Both the position numbers and the translations under genes were made by a program. This document shows, piece by piece, positions 31,950-45,015 of a DNA stretch of 64,000 nt. The stretch lies in NCBI GenBank assembly GCA_963920635.1, contig OY987299.1, forward strand, positions 65,206,692 to 65,270,691, given 5' to 3'. Origin of the DNA: Pseudeuparius sepicola (Eukaryota; Arthropoda; Insecta; Coleoptera; Anthribidae). Positions within the stretch are counted from its first letter, which is position 1. Each line of letters starts with the position of its first letter. The notes beneath the pieces are model-generated. The model did no database searches. It was not told where the DNA came from and saw only the letters and a program-made list of their open reading frames with translations.

Positions 31950-32464
31950 TGTTACGGCTAATACGAGAAATTAGCTAATTCGCGATTTAGCCGGCTAAAT
32001 TATCCAAGAGCAACCATATAGAACGTTTTATTGATTCAGTTTAGTATCATCTGTCAACATGGCTGGTGGTATTAAAAGTGTAAACAACTTTAAAACGCAT
32101 TTTAATGAAGAATTTTTGAAAATTGCAGTTACAAAAAGTGCCAATACCGCTAATTTGAGCAATGATGAATATAAGAAAACAGTTGAATAAAAATACACTT
32201 ATGTATTAAATTACATTTCAATGTCTACGCACGCTTATGAATGCCAGAGTCTTGATTGCTTAACATATTATCCGGCTAATTCGCGAAAGAGCCAAGTGTT
32301 GTCGGATATACCGATCATATTAAATAATTCGCGTTCTAACTGGATAATTTGTGAAAATTCTTAAAATATATTTATTTCTTCCCATTTTAACCGGCTGTAT
32401 TGATTAATTCGCGAGTTAGCCGGCTAAATCGCAAATTAGCTAATTTCTCGTATTAGCCGTAACA
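31950..32464. mobile_element. Ginger-like non-autonomous DNA transposon, 515 bp
   Basis: The ends TGTTACGGCTAATACG and CGTATTAGCCGTAACA continue as near-perfect inverted repeats of about 50 bp, flanked by TATA on both sides (31,946-31,949; 32,465-32,468). TGT...ACA ends with a 4-bp duplication fit the Ginger/retroviral-type integrase transposons. The interior retains the beginning of an ORF. Confidence 0.65.
32059..32190 (+). pseudogene. Residual N-terminal ORF inside the Ginger-like element
   Basis: 43 aa, MAGGIKSVNNFKTHFNEEF followed by LKIAVTKSAN... and a stop. The spacing of FLK, a Ser/Asn-rich loop and a YKKTVE end resembles the N-terminus of KRBA2/Ginger-type integrase proteins as I remember them. 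The rest of the integrase is absent. Confidence 0.4.
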
Positions 32465-32468
32465 TATA

Positions 32469-33081
32469 TATGATGTTACCAAAGTTTCAATTTTATTGCT
32501 TTGGTGAAACTCCCAATATTTCTAAATCAAAACGGCACTGCGCTCGGCGCGTGGATCCGCCTGGTGACGTCATGGGATCCTACGCTGCCGGGGCAAGAAG
32601 CGAACCGTACGCGATCGCCGGCCCGCTATCAGTGCGTGATTATTATTAAACAGCAGAGCAAAATCTCGGCCGTTGCGAAAAGCTTTTCTTAAGCAGATTC
32701 AAGTAATCTACCCCGGGTAGACATAGTCATGGTAATGGATTATTTCAATAATAACAAAGAATTTATAAGTGCCGAGATGCGAGGTGTTAAGCTTAAAAAG
32801 TAACTTTGATTTTATTTAATTTACTAGAATACGTCTAAAAGTTAGAATAAGAACTAGACATTTATCGCGGAAATCCCGAGACAATCTTTTACTGCGATTT
32901 TCTTGTCAAAATATGCGCATCTTGTCTATTTCTCGTATTTTATTGAATTTATTAATAATTATTATAGATGCCCATTTCATATTATCATTTTGTACAAATG
33001 TTAAAATCTTACAAGTCTCGAAGGCAAGATTATGGAGATAATGCGGTGGAGTATGTGCAGTTGAAAAGAGAGCAACATATA
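32469..33081. other. No gene; GC-rich patch with a CRE-like site
   Basis: 32,530-32,640 is GC-rich and contains tggtgacgtcatg, a CRE-type TGACGTCA word. The same 13-base word recurs at about 34,075 in another GC-rich patch. No coding signal. Confidence 0.35.
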
Positions 33082-33709
33082 CAGGGAGTCCAACTTTAAA
33101 ACTGTACAAATCCGTAAAATCTTCATTTTTGGAGATAATCGCCTAAAGTTTTTTTTGTTTGAAAGTACTTCAAAAACCGCTTCTTTTGACATTCCTGTCA
33201 TTTTCAAAATGCAAATCCAGGGCCGGCTGCGATTTTTTTATACCCCCGATTTTCACGAAAACCATTTAGCGATTTTTTTATTTAAAATCTGACCTCACAA
33301 CGTTAATCAGAATACCCCAAAACCCCCATATATAAAATTTGAACAAAAAAATATTCAGTGAGTTCCATTCTGCAGGGTGTCAAAGTTGAGCAAAATAGGA
33401 ATTTTAAAGGCATCTGCCAAGTCAAGTGTGCCATGGAATTCCCTCAAAACAGTTGAATGGTTAACAGGTGTTGGTGTTTTGGGGTATTCTGTGGGGTCAG
33501 ATTTTAAATAAAAAAACGCTAAATAATGGTTTTCGTGAAAATCGGGGGTATAAAAAAATCGCAGCCGACCCTGGATTTGCATTATGAAAATGGCAGGAAG
33601 GTCAAAATAAGCGGTTTTTGAAGGCCTTTCAAACAAAAAAAAGTTTAGGCAATTATTTCCAAAAATGAAGATTTTACGGATTTCTACAGTTTTAAAGTTG
33701 GACACCCTG
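33082..33709. mobile_element. Palindromic Tc1/mariner-type MITE, 628 bp
   Basis: The ends are CAGGGAGTCCAACTTTAAAA and the reverse TTTTAAAGTTGGACACCCTG, with TA on both sides. The palindrome centre is near 33,395. The central sequence (aagtgtgccatggaat and flanks) is homologous to 11,095-11,190, so this MITE and the large nested element at 10,815-28,030 belong to related families. Confidence 0.85.
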
Positions 33710-33711
33710 TA

Positions 33712-34761
33712 TGTTACGTAAAGGCAAAAATTACCCCCGAGCATAAGATTAAATCTACATATTACGATATCTCTTGTACGTTAAATGAATTCGATGTACG
33801 GATTTTTTATACTAGTGCTTGTACACCCAAGAACTAAAAAATATTTGTAATATTTATATCGGCCTCCCGTTGTGGTTTTCTGGTTCTCTGCTTGATCAAT
33901 TTTTGTTATATCTCCTACAGAGTAAGAATTTTACAAACTACTACTTGTAGCACAAATATAAACAGCTGTAGGCTGTATCAGATTAGCGAAAAACAAAGCA
34001 CGAAAGCACCGGTCGACGCGCCGTGCCGTGTGTCTATGCGGATATCTGCCGGAGCAGCAAGTGCGCGTAGGGACTGGTGACGTCATGCCTCAGGAGCGGC
34101 GCGATTAATCCAAGCGCACATACAATAATTTATTTGTCATAGAAGGACTTTCACAAAAAATGTAATATTTTGCACACATACAAATTGGACCCTATATTTT
34201 CCGATAAGGTAATAAAAAAAAATTGTGAACAGCCCTATTGGGGTTCGACGGACACGTTATAACCCCAAAGGGTGTACTTTTTATTTATTTTAATTTGTTA
34301 AAAAGAATGGGCCTTAAAAGACTGAGCCTAAAAGGAGGATTGCAAATAAAACAGACAGAAATTAAATTACAATGTTTAATGAGCAACTTTGTGATCGAAA
34401 CTTCAGGTTACCAGAAAATTATTTGGCTGTTTACAATAAAAATGTTTGTTGAAAAACTCGAAATTCAAGTGCTAATGAATATTTGAATTAAAATGAGAGT
34501 AACTAATTAAAGCTAATATTTTGGTATATAAAAAAACTTGGTTAGCTTCGAACACTGATCCTGATAATTTGCTTACAATTTTGGACCACCAAGACTTGTA
34601 GGGATACCTTGGTTTCGAGATGACTTGTCACTTGTCCGCCAGACCTCACCCACCCATTTAACTGCTGCGTCGCAAAACGCAGCAGTTAAATTCTGTGCTT
34701 TTACAAAGTGAAAATATTAAAGTTAAATTAATGTAAAATTAAAAGGATTTCGGCTGTGTGC
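33712..34761. other. No gene recognised
   Basis: No convincing ORF. It contains a GC-rich patch at about 33,990-34,110 with tggtgacgtcatg, an inverted pair ggggtt/aacccc at 34,241-34,268 and the strong hairpin annotated at 34,656. Confidence 0.4.
34656..34691. repeat. Perfect 14-bp stem hairpin
   Basis: ATTTAACTGCTGCG and CGCAGCAGTTAAAT are separated by eight bases. There is no T-run or gene context, so the function is unknown. Confidence 0.7.
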
Positions 34762-34765
34762 ACGT

Positions 34766-36809
34766 TATAACCAAAATGGTTATGTTTGAGCGCCAGAAGC
34801 TTGAACCATTTAGTGGTTAAATAAAAAGCACATTTTTATAATTACAATATATTTACAATTTGGAATTGTACATTTAGTGGTTCACACAAAGTACAGTAGG
34901 CAAACTGAGTAGTTAAATTTGATACAATTTATAATTTGTAAAAAAAAACTTGGAAAAGGTTAAAGTTTACAATATAACATTGGAGATGTTCGTGAGCTTA
35001 AAAGCAAAACACAAGTAGCACGAAAAGTTCACGTGAGCATTTAAAGTCTTGTTTACGAGCACTTCGAAAATTTGGACGACAGTTCTACAGAGTACCTTAA
35101 AGCCTTCTCAAATTAAAGCTGAGTAGAGGCCACCTTCGCTCCAAGCTCCTTGTTCGTGGATTAGGACCTCGGCTAGGCCTTGAGACTCGAGCGGGTCGTG
35201 GGATGTCCGAGCTGGTGCCGGAAGTTGTGCTCACTACTCTAAGCCGGTTGTAACGTTGGTGTGCTGGTACTCAGTCCGTCCCTGTCTCGCTTACGTGCTT
35301 CGCTCACGTACCGGAGTGCATGTAACAACGAACAGTCTCCGAAAACCAGCAGTCGATGTTTCGACGCTTTTACAATTACTAGTTAAATTTATTACGTAAA
35401 AAGGGGTTAAAAAAGAATTGAATCTGTACAGATTTTGCAATTACATGTGGCAAACCTTAATTAACAACCCCAAGATAGATTAAAGCATGTAACTTTGAAT
35501 TATAGAACCTTGAAATTGGCTGTGAAATAGATTAAAAATGACTATACAAAACTATCAATTATCTCGACTACACTTGACTTATAAATTTACTATACAATAT
35601 TTACAAAATAAAAGGTAACATTAATAAATACAAAAGCGTTTGGCGACTTCCCCAGTCAATATCAAAACACCAGACGAAAAATATTACAGCTACAAAAGCT
35701 AGATAACCAAAAAAAGGAACTGTGGTAAAGTTTACGTGCCTTGGTCAACTTAAGGGTTCGTTTTCCTAAATCTGTGCTAATAAACAAAATTTATTACCAA
35801 AATATGTGGCCACAGCTCGCTGCGTGCAGCCCACAGAGAAAAGGGGTGAACAGGCCTAGGTGAGAGTAGCTCAGGAGTTGTCAAAATGACGTTATTAATA
35901 AAAGTTATTAAAAATTGAGCATATACTCACCCAGACTGTGTTCCCAGGGGTCCTCTCTGTAGTTGAACCTGCAGCGGGTCGCTGTTGAAACGTTGATACT
36001 CGATAAATGTGTGGAAATCGTGCACTTCCACAGCCTAATGCCACATGCTCGCAAACACATGTAAAAAAAAGAAGAAAACCTCAATTAGCACAGCGAAGAT
36101 AAAGGCACACGCTACACAAAACCACTTAAGTCGACTATTTAGTGGGAACTTAGGCCTGAACAGAGACTTTCACAAGGAAATTTCGAAAATTCAAGGCCGG
36201 ATTTCACCCACGTGACTCTTTACCACGAACGTTCGAAAGGGAAGTGGGGCGATTCTTGTCGCCGCTTCTATTTATAACTTTTTTGAAATATGGACAACGG
36301 ATGACTTCCGTTTCCTTTCCAGAACACTTTGGAAGGTTTTAAAAAGTGAAACTTATTGATAAAAAATTTAAATAACAGGCGACGGTATCAACTGTCAATT
36401 CTGCCAAATTCTAGCACTGATATCCGACCAGTAGAAACGTCGAAAACAAAGAGTGACGTTAGTACACGGACTCACCGTGGCGCTTAGTCAATCGCAAACT
36501 GAATAAAGTGAATATTATCTCTATAATTAAAGTCAGACAGTGATTATAACAATGTAACTGTTCTAGTAATACATACCTTCAATTGATGAATACAATTTAA
36601 ACATTTTTGCAACCGCACATACCATTTAATAAACAATTTGTTTGGTAAGAAGGTAGGCAACTTATTATGCATCCGCTTGTATAGGTGGTTGCAGATAGCA
36701 GGGCAACATTTTTTAAAATCGGTAGGTGTATACGGGGGGTGACGAATAAATTGGAATTAAATAACGCATTTAAACGCTGTAACGGAAATTAGATAAAATT
36801 TTCGTTACA
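34766..36809 (-). repeat. LTR-like repeat A (2,044 bp)
   Basis: Closely matches repeat B along its whole length except two indels. It includes about 120 bp (about 35,300-35,421) that B lacks, and lacks the 1.76 kb insert present in B. It contains a minus-strand TATA box and splice donor. Confidence 0.85.
36269..36276 (-). promoter_or_regulatory. TATA box of repeat A
   Basis: TATAAATA on the minus strand, followed downstream by a leader of about 340 bases ending in a splice donor (GGGTGAGT, donor at 35,925-35,930). The same arrangement is found in repeat B and in the diverged copy at 49.1-49.9 kb, which supports real promoter use. Confidence 0.55.
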
Positions 36810-39800
36810 CACCACCAAAACTCGGTAAGAAAAAATACGAAAACTCACGTTTGAGTATTTTTTCTTATGCCAACCATATACAAGGTGATTAATAATTGAC
36901 ATTAAAAGAAATAAAAGGTATGACCCAGTATGCAAAACTGTCTGAGGTATTAACGTTAGCATAAAGTGATTTGACAGAACCTGTTCAGCTTGAAACAACC
37001 TGACTTATTTAAATACAAAATTGAAACTCTAAATTTGATACAAAAAATTGGGCGCCAGTATACAACTAGTGTATACAATAAGTACAAGGAGTCAAGATAA
37101 TTCAACCAACAAAAAAAGTTAAATCCCAAAGCTTAAATAAATCCCCAAGTTAAATCCCAAACTTAACCTAACTTACAAACTAAATGGAGGGGAAAGAATG
37201 AGAAAGAAACCTCCAGAAGCATGGAAGCCACATGACAGTCTGAGACGCACCTGCCAAGAGCTACAGTTCACCTAGTGCTGGGCACAAATGAGTTCCGACG
37301 TCGCAGATAAACAAGCATGCACCATCCCAACACCCAAGGATACAACAGATCCCGACAAACACCTCCCAGAATAATCACACCATCATTCCATGGGCCGTTA
37401 GAACAGAAGAGATACTGCAGTTTGGCCAACGCTACAGTACCCGCCACCTATACAGGTAGGCTCACCGGTTATCCAACTGGAAAATCACCTGAATTAGCGG
37501 AAGAGAAACAAGAAGATAACCTGATAATATAACCTATTGCGAAAATAGAAAAGAGGAAAAAATTAATGAAAACCAGAAGTAGTTCAAATCTGAGTCCTAT
37601 AATTTAACATTGTCAAAATTAACCTATTTTAAGGTAAAAGTACAAACTCGGATAGAGTATTTACTTGCAAAAAATGAAAAATTTAAGAAACATTTTGAAA
37701 TGTACAGAATAACATATGAATGTGAATAACCGTAGGTCAGTCCTAAATAACTGCACTTCATAAGCCTACGCGAGATTCGTTTGGTTACTTATTTCGGACA
37801 CTCTAGACTCTAGGTGCTATCTAAACCGAATTACGAACCACAAAGTTATTTAAATTCTCTGACACATTTTGTGATATCTAAACCAAATCAAAATATTCTC
37901 TGTATATTCCAAACAAGATAAATTGTTATTTTGACAATATTAACCCAAAAAAATTTCAACCTATCAAAGGTACAACTAATTACTATACTGAAAAATTCAA
38001 CTAATGAGACTAGGAACTCAGAGAGAGACTCATGTAAAAAAAATTGAAGAGAAGTACTATATACTACGATAATCAAAAATTGTATGCAAGAGGGTTTCAC
38101 CCTGTCACATACGTCAGTTGTGAAGAGAGTGGATCTGGATCTACGAAAAAATGGAACTCCAGAAGGGATTTTACGAACACTATGAAAATTAAACTGAGAC
38201 TTATTGTTTCCATTTTAACCGATTTTTAAGGACGAGAATAAAAGGAAAAAGGGAAGTTATAACCTCACTAACCAGAAAGAATTCCTTTTCTGGGCTACGG
38301 CCGATCACCCGGAGGCTCGTGTGCTCTATTATCATCTCCCAGAGATACAAAGATCAATCAAAGAACCGTTCAGATTAGCTCCGAAATCAGAGATAAACAA
38401 CTAAAAAAGATATGGGACAAAAGGATAATCTGCGCCAACTTCGCAAAAGCCTCAGGAGAGAAAAAATAAATCTCAAGCTATAATTGACTAATATTTAACT
38501 TTAAGTTCAAAAATCAAAAATTTACTGACATTAAAAAATTCAAAGGTAATTAATTATTATTGACCAAAAAATTAATTGAGATACAACCAAATGGTAATCT
38601 GACAAGAGATCAAGCTATTGACCAAACATCTCTACAATAATTTTAACAGAACCTGATAGCAAAATTTACAGACCCAGCAAGATACAAATATCTAATACAA
38701 AAACCCAAAGATACGATAAAGATAATACGATAACTTTGTATTAGATAACCAAAAACAAAAACGTTATGTCTGCAAAATTACTAGATATTTAATATATGGT
38801 CCACACCAAAACAGTAAAAATTATACTTAAGATAAAAGGTAAAAATACAAGATTTTAATTGCTTGAGATGTGTAATCAAAGCTTGAAGTAAAAAATATAG
38901 CTTGTTTTTGTTAGACTTGATGTTCGACTAACCTCACTCGATAGACAATTGGCTAAAGTGCGTATGCCAAAAATCTAGAGCGGAAAAAAATTATAGAACC
39001 CACCACAGCCCTTGATGGCGTAATCTGAATAGATGAAAAGTCCAGCATTACGTCACCACCAAAAATTTTGATAGCTATGCAAAAATATAATAGCTATGCG
39101 CCTTGGTGGCACTGCTTGTACTAACAGTTTGACTGTAAAAACTTTAAAAGACTGAAAAAAACAACAAAGTACTAAAAATTTGCCATTAAAAAGTAATTAC
39201 GGTAGTGACAAAAGTTTACAAGGTAACTAAGATACGATAAGAAAATATATATGACGATACTAAACCAAAGTTACTATACTCTAGGGCTTAACGGTTAGGA
39301 AATGGAGATAAACTGATTTAGTGCTACCCCTGCGAGCTAAACTCACAAAATATCGAGCGTAAACTCTCCTAGTTTACCCCAAAAACAAATATGAACCCGT
39401 TGGTTCACAACACAATACAGGGAGCCTTACTGAAACGTCTCTGTGGAAATAAGGAGATAAAAAGGTACAGATCGTCGAAAGAGTCGAGATATTTGATTGT
39501 AGAGTTAGCCGTTTAGGCCGATATTTCAAAGAAATATTTTAATCAAAAACTTAAAACTTCCTACGTCAACAAAAAAAAACCTCCAAAATTCCGTTACGCT
39601 TCCACGCCTCCCCGGTTACTATTTTTAGCAACTATAGGCCTCTTAGCCCAAACAAAATGTGCTTCTCCACTTTGCGAACACATAACCACAAGGTATTTAG
39701 CACTAAACCAACCATACACAAAACTCAACACTCAAAACAACAAAAAAACCTAGAGTACTTATCGACAAAATTCTAAATAACTCATTCAGTGTAGTTCAAA

Positions 39801-41310
39801 GTTACGTTACTACCTTTTAAATTGATATAAAGATTTTAGTACAAACTCAGCAATCACAAAAGCAGCAAACAAACCAATTGACAAGTTTAATGTCTTAAAA
39901 ATCAGAAATCTCATGAGTATCTACTATCAAAAGCATCAAAATAAATCTAAATAAGCAAACAGTACTTTACGATATTCCCAGGTTATATGTCAAGCTAACT
40001 AATTGTACGTAAACTAGTAAAGTTTTCCCTAGTAGTCCAAAAAGTATCTATAAGTGCGCCAAACATAATATAACTAGTTAATTTCCCTAGCTATGCAAAA
40101 CAGGATTATCACTGGTAAAGTTTCACCCAGCATCCCAACCTTAAAGCGCAACAAATAAAGTTTTCCCTTGCCTGCCAACCTAAATATGGTATGCCCAATT
40201 AGTAAAGTTTTCCCTAATTGCCAACCAAAATAACATAACCGCAGATACAAATTAGCAAGAGATAGCCTGGCAATAAAGTATGAAAAAATACTAGACCAAA
40301 AAAATTGAATACAAAATTTTCAAATGATAGAGATAGAAAAATACAAAAATAGGCTTGTCAAGGTTTGTTTTGGCTTGTTGTTCTGCCATTTACTTACTCA
40401 CTCTATAGAAAATTAGATAGTAAGTGCTTTTGCTAACTACTATAGGGGTATTGTAAAGTAACTTGAAAATACTTCAAGTAAATAAAGATCCCACCATCTA
40501 ATCCCATTTGTAACATATTCTAGAATGATGTTCGTCTAGGATATGCCACTCCAAAAATTTTTGTTACCTATGACACGGTTGGTAACGACATAAAGCGGTG
40601 TTAAACATTTTGTATTTTATATGTTAGAAATGTTACCTAAGGTTCTAGACAAAAATGCAGGTTCTTTCAAGCTGTCAGAATTCATTTTAAAAAAATTTAC
40701 CAAATCTCAAAAAAATATCAAACGACAAAAATTGGGCAGAATTAACGACAACAAATATTTTAGGAAGATAATTGAATCAACAAAAAAATAAAATAGTCCA
40801 AATTTTCAAAGTTCAAAAGTCAAAGTTACTTTTTCTATTACAATTCCTATATTACAATTACAATTATTATTACAAAATTAATTACAAAAGGTACAAGAAC
40901 AAAGCCATTGATACCTAGTTCCTAAATTCAGTTCCTTAATACAAAATAATGCACCTAGGTGCTTTCGCATCTGTATGTGCATATTGTGCTTTAATCTATT
41001 TATGCTAAACTGTGTAATACTGCATACAGATTAAAAGATAGAAAAGAACAGAAAAAGAAAAAGAAATGTTATACATATGAAAGTCATTATGAAATTATCA
41101 AAGAAATCTGTTTTATATTTTGGTTACTGTTTTAGTTACATTCGCTACGTGATATGGTGTCTTAAACTAAAGTTAAAGGAATTGATGGAAGTTCTCTTGA
41201 ATGTACGCTGTACAGACTATCCTAAACCTTTTAATGTTTTTAATGTTTTTTTTATAGTATGTGGGATGTTGTTATAAACTTGGGATGCCCTAGAAGTAAT
41301 AGATTTTTGG
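36810..41310. other. 4.5 kb AT-rich non-coding block
   Basis: No ORF of note on either strand. The plus strand is strongly A-rich, so the element sense strand is T-rich. Short repeated words such as gtaaagttttcccta occur at about 40,015, 40,115, 40,158 and 40,208. This may be a very long 3' untranslated region of the leftward element or its degraded internal part. Confidence 0.5.
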
Positions 41311-42900
41311 TTAAGATTTGGAGACGAGTTTCTGCTTATCAGGATTTTTGAACACAAACACACACACTGATAAAATGTAGAGTGTTTTTACATTGCAAAT
41401 TTCATTTTTGTACAGAAGCATAGTAGGGTAGAGTTTAGGCTTCTTAAATATGGTTTTAACGATGTGATTCTGGATTACTTTTAGGGGTTCGAGATGAGTA
41501 TTGTATGTACCTCCCCATATTGTAATACCATAGCTTATTAGGGGTTCTACAAGGGCTTTGTATATTAATATAAGCAGTTTTCTGCTCAGGAACTCCCTTA
41601 GTAAATAGAATTTGTAGATCAAGAATCTTATTTCTTTACATAGATATTGTGTGTGTTTATCCCATTTGAGGTTGCAATCAATCATGACTCCTAGGTATTC
41701 GGTAGAAAAAACCTCTTTAATGGGTTCATCTAAACAGTCTATGTCTATTTTATTGAAACTCGGTCTGTTTGCTGCCGTGATAGAAAATGCAATATAATTG
41801 TTTTTTTTTATGTTAAGTGAAAGTTTGAGATTGTCTAGTACTATCTTAACTCTAGTGAAGCCATCTATAAATTTATCCCTTACTTCCGTCCAGCTATCAC
41901 CAGAAAATATAATTACCGTGTCATCAGCGTATGATATGACCCTGCCCTCCACGTCGAGATTGCACAGTGCATTAATGTATAAAACAAAAAGTATGGGTCC
42001 CAGTACAGTCCCTTGAGGCACTCCAATTTTAACTTTTAATGGTTCACTAATCTGTGTTCGAACCTTAACACACTGAGTCCGATCAGAGAGGTAATTTTTA
42101 AAAACACGGAGCCCGGCACCCCTCACCCCATACCCTTCATTTTTCAAAGATTTTCCCGAAGTTATTAATCACGCTTATTGGGCGGTAGTTGCTTATATCT
42201 TGTTTACTTCCTGAATTTTTGTATATTGGGGTTACAATTGATGTCTTAAAGTTGCTAGGCACTATTCCAGTTGCAAAAATTTGATTTATTATATGTACTA
42301 ACGAGTCTAAGATATATATATGAATAGTTTTTACTATTTTTGATGATATACCATCAATTCCAGGACTGCAGTTATTTTTTAGAGAATGGATATGTTTAAT
42401 AAGTTCGTTTTTACACACTGGTGTTAGAAACATAGAGGAAACTGTGTTTTGAGGTATTTGTATTTGCTCGGATGGTGTTCTTATAGTTCTTGCCATTTCT
42501 GTACCTATATCGGTATAATATTTGTTAGTAAAGTTTGCAACAATTTTTTCATCCGTTAAAAGAGAATTGGTTTTATTTAGTATTGAAAGTTGTGTATTCC
42601 TCTCCTTGCGTTTCTCATTTGTGGCTTCAGATACAATGTTGTATACTCTTTTTATATCGAAGGAGCTTTCATATATTTTATCCCTATAATAATTATTTTT
42701 GGTGGTTTTATTAAGCTTATCGAGGTTATTTCTGTAAGTTTTATATCCTGCTCTTTTTTCATTTGTTGAATTTGTAATTAAGCCTTTTTTTAATTTATCG
42801 CGTTTTCACATATCTTTGACAATTCATCAGGTTCTACAATTGCACTACAGGTAGAAAAAATATCTTTTGGTTCTAGATCGTTTAAAAATTTACCAGCCAT
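41311..42900 (-). pseudogene. Non-LTR reverse transcriptase (ORF2, deleted)
   Basis: Read leftward. A linker region (about 42,800-42,500) leads into GIDGISSKI, SNYRPISV (ORF to 42,137), then after a junction near 42,140 come VPQGTVLGPILF and the catalytic YADD (about 41,930), the thumb region YLGVMIDCNLKWDKH, and ISYGITIWGG. The endonuclease domain expected at the N-terminus is missing, as is the part of RT between FGKIFEK and the glycine-rich start of the second ORF, where motif A should be. Two internal deletions therefore make it non-functional. The VPQG and YADD motifs are of non-LTR, not gypsy, type. Confidence 0.9.
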
Positions 42901-44052
42901 TACGCAGTCCATAGTTTATTCTGGTTTTCTGGATTGCCAGGAGGTAATTGTATGTAGAGCATTCTTTGCTATCGGCTGCATGATGTATATCGTAATTCTT
43001 CCCATATTTTCTATTCGCTGTGTTACAGTTGTTACATTTTATAATATTTCCATTGCACTGGTTTTCCTCGTGTTCCTCCGAACAATTTTTGCATACTTTT
43101 TTGCTTTTGCATTTATTTGACGAGTGACAATAACCTTGGCAGTGAAAACATCTCGTTAAATTAAAGTCTTCGTAAACTATCAAACGTTGCCAACCAATGT
43201 ATAACTTTTTTGACTGTTGATTTTGTGGAACAGGTTCGGTGTACATTCAGCAAATATGGTAGCTACGGTATCTTTTTTTTTAATATATGTTACTTTTAGT
43301 TCTTCGTTATCATCTATGAAGTTATTTTGGTTTCTAATGCTTGATTCTATTTGTTGTTCAGTTAGATTTCCCCGATAACCAATAATCTTTATCCTTGGCC
43401 TTTGAAGTCTGGTTTCTTCTACATTATAATTTTACAAGATTTGTTCGGCTGCTTTCCTCATCTTTTCCACATCCTCATTCTTGTTACACTTGATAATTAT
43501 GCCCCCATTTCTTATTTGTCTAATGTTGTTTATACTGACTTTTAGTTCCGTCGGGTTTAAGCTTTTGATTATATCTTGTTCAGAGTCTTGAGTATTTCTA
43601 GGTTTTATTATGATACCACTAATGTTGTTTTGAGTAGGTTTGCTACTATTTTTTGTAATGGATCATTAATTTGGGTAGTTTTCCATAGAACACATGCTTA
43701 TTTCTAGGTTATGAATTTTTTCCTTCAGTAAAATGTTCTTTTCATTAATTTCTGAGTTTAGTTGCTTTAGTAGAACATTTTCCTTGGTTTTTACTTCTAA
43801 TCCAGATACTAAAGTAGCCAGTAGATTGCATATTTTTTATTCATCTGTCTCAAGGCAACATAACCCTGATTCGCACGTGAATTGTTCAAAGGTTTTCACT
43901 CGCGATGAGCAGCTTTTGTGCCAGGATCTTTCACACTTAATACAACTTATCGCGTCTATAACTGCATTTTTGCAGTAATTACACTTTTTTTCAATTTTTT
44001 CCACTACTTTTCCGCATTTATCTGGCTCGCGACCGCTACTTGCGGCCGCCAT
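42890..44052 (-). pseudogene. Non-LTR ORF1 with PHD-like finger and zinc knuckles
   Basis: The N-terminal part (44,052-43,837) starts MAAASSGREPDKCGKVV and has a Cys/His finger CNYC...CIKC...WHKSC...CC of PHD type. After a stop or frameshift a coiled-coil reading follows (LLKQLNSEINEKN, about 43,730). The C-terminal part (43,246-42,890) has CCHC-type knuckles CFHCQGYCHSSNKC and CKNCSEEHEENQC. This is the RNA-binding ORF1 typical of CR1-like insect elements, and the same architecture occurs at 52,328. Several frame breaks are present between the parts. The first ATG lies about 90 bases inside repeat B. Confidence 0.8.
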
Positions 44053-45015
44053 TTTCCCGTTTAATTTTATTTAACCACAATAGAGCAAGCTTCGACAAAA
44101 AATTAACCTCTAGGCCCCAAGTTGGGTCACGCCAAAAATGTATAACCAAAATGGTTATGTTTGAGCGCCAGAAGCTTGAACCATTTAGTGGTTAAATAAA
44201 AAGTACATTTTTCTAATTACAATATATTTACAATTTGGAATTGTACATTTAGTGGTTCACACAAAGTACAGTAGGCAAACTGAGTAGTTAAATTTGATAC
44301 TTACAATTTATAATTTGTTAAAAAAAAAAACTTGGAAAAGGTTAAAGTTTACAATATAACATTGGAGATGTTCGTGAGCTTAAAAGCAAAACACAAGTAG
44401 CACGAAAAGTTCACGTGAGCATTTAAAGTCTTGTTTACGAGCACTTCGAAAATTTGGACGACAGTTCTACAGAGTACCTTAAAGCCTTCTCAAATTAAAG
44501 CTGAGTAGAGGCCACCTTCGCTCCAAGCTTCTTGTTCGTGGATTAGGACCTCGGCTGGGCCTCGAGACTCGAGCGGGTCGTGGGATGTCCGAGCTGGTGC
44601 CGGAAGGTGTGCTCACTACTCTAAGCCGGTTGTAACGTTGGTGTGCTGGTACTCAGTCCGTCCCTGTCTCGCTTACGTGTTAGAATCTGTACAGATTTTG
44701 CAATTACATGTGGCAAACCTTAATTAACAACCCGAAGATAGATTAAAGCATGTAACTTTGAATTATAGAACCTTGAAATTGGCTGTGAAATAGATTAAAA
44801 ATGACTATACAAAACTATCAATTATCTCGACTACACTTGACTTATAAATTTACTATACAATATTTACAAAATAAAAGGTAACATTAATAAATACAAAAGC
44901 GTTTGGCGACTTCCCCAGTCGATGTCAAAACACCAGACGAAAAATATTACAGCTACAAAAGCTAGATAACCAAAAAAAGGAACCGTGGTAAAGTTTACGT
45001 GCCTTGGTCAACTTG

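Noticed and set aside
32540..34090. The two tggtgacgtcatg patches as ends of one element
   Set aside because: Beyond the 13 shared bases the flanks do not match in either orientation.
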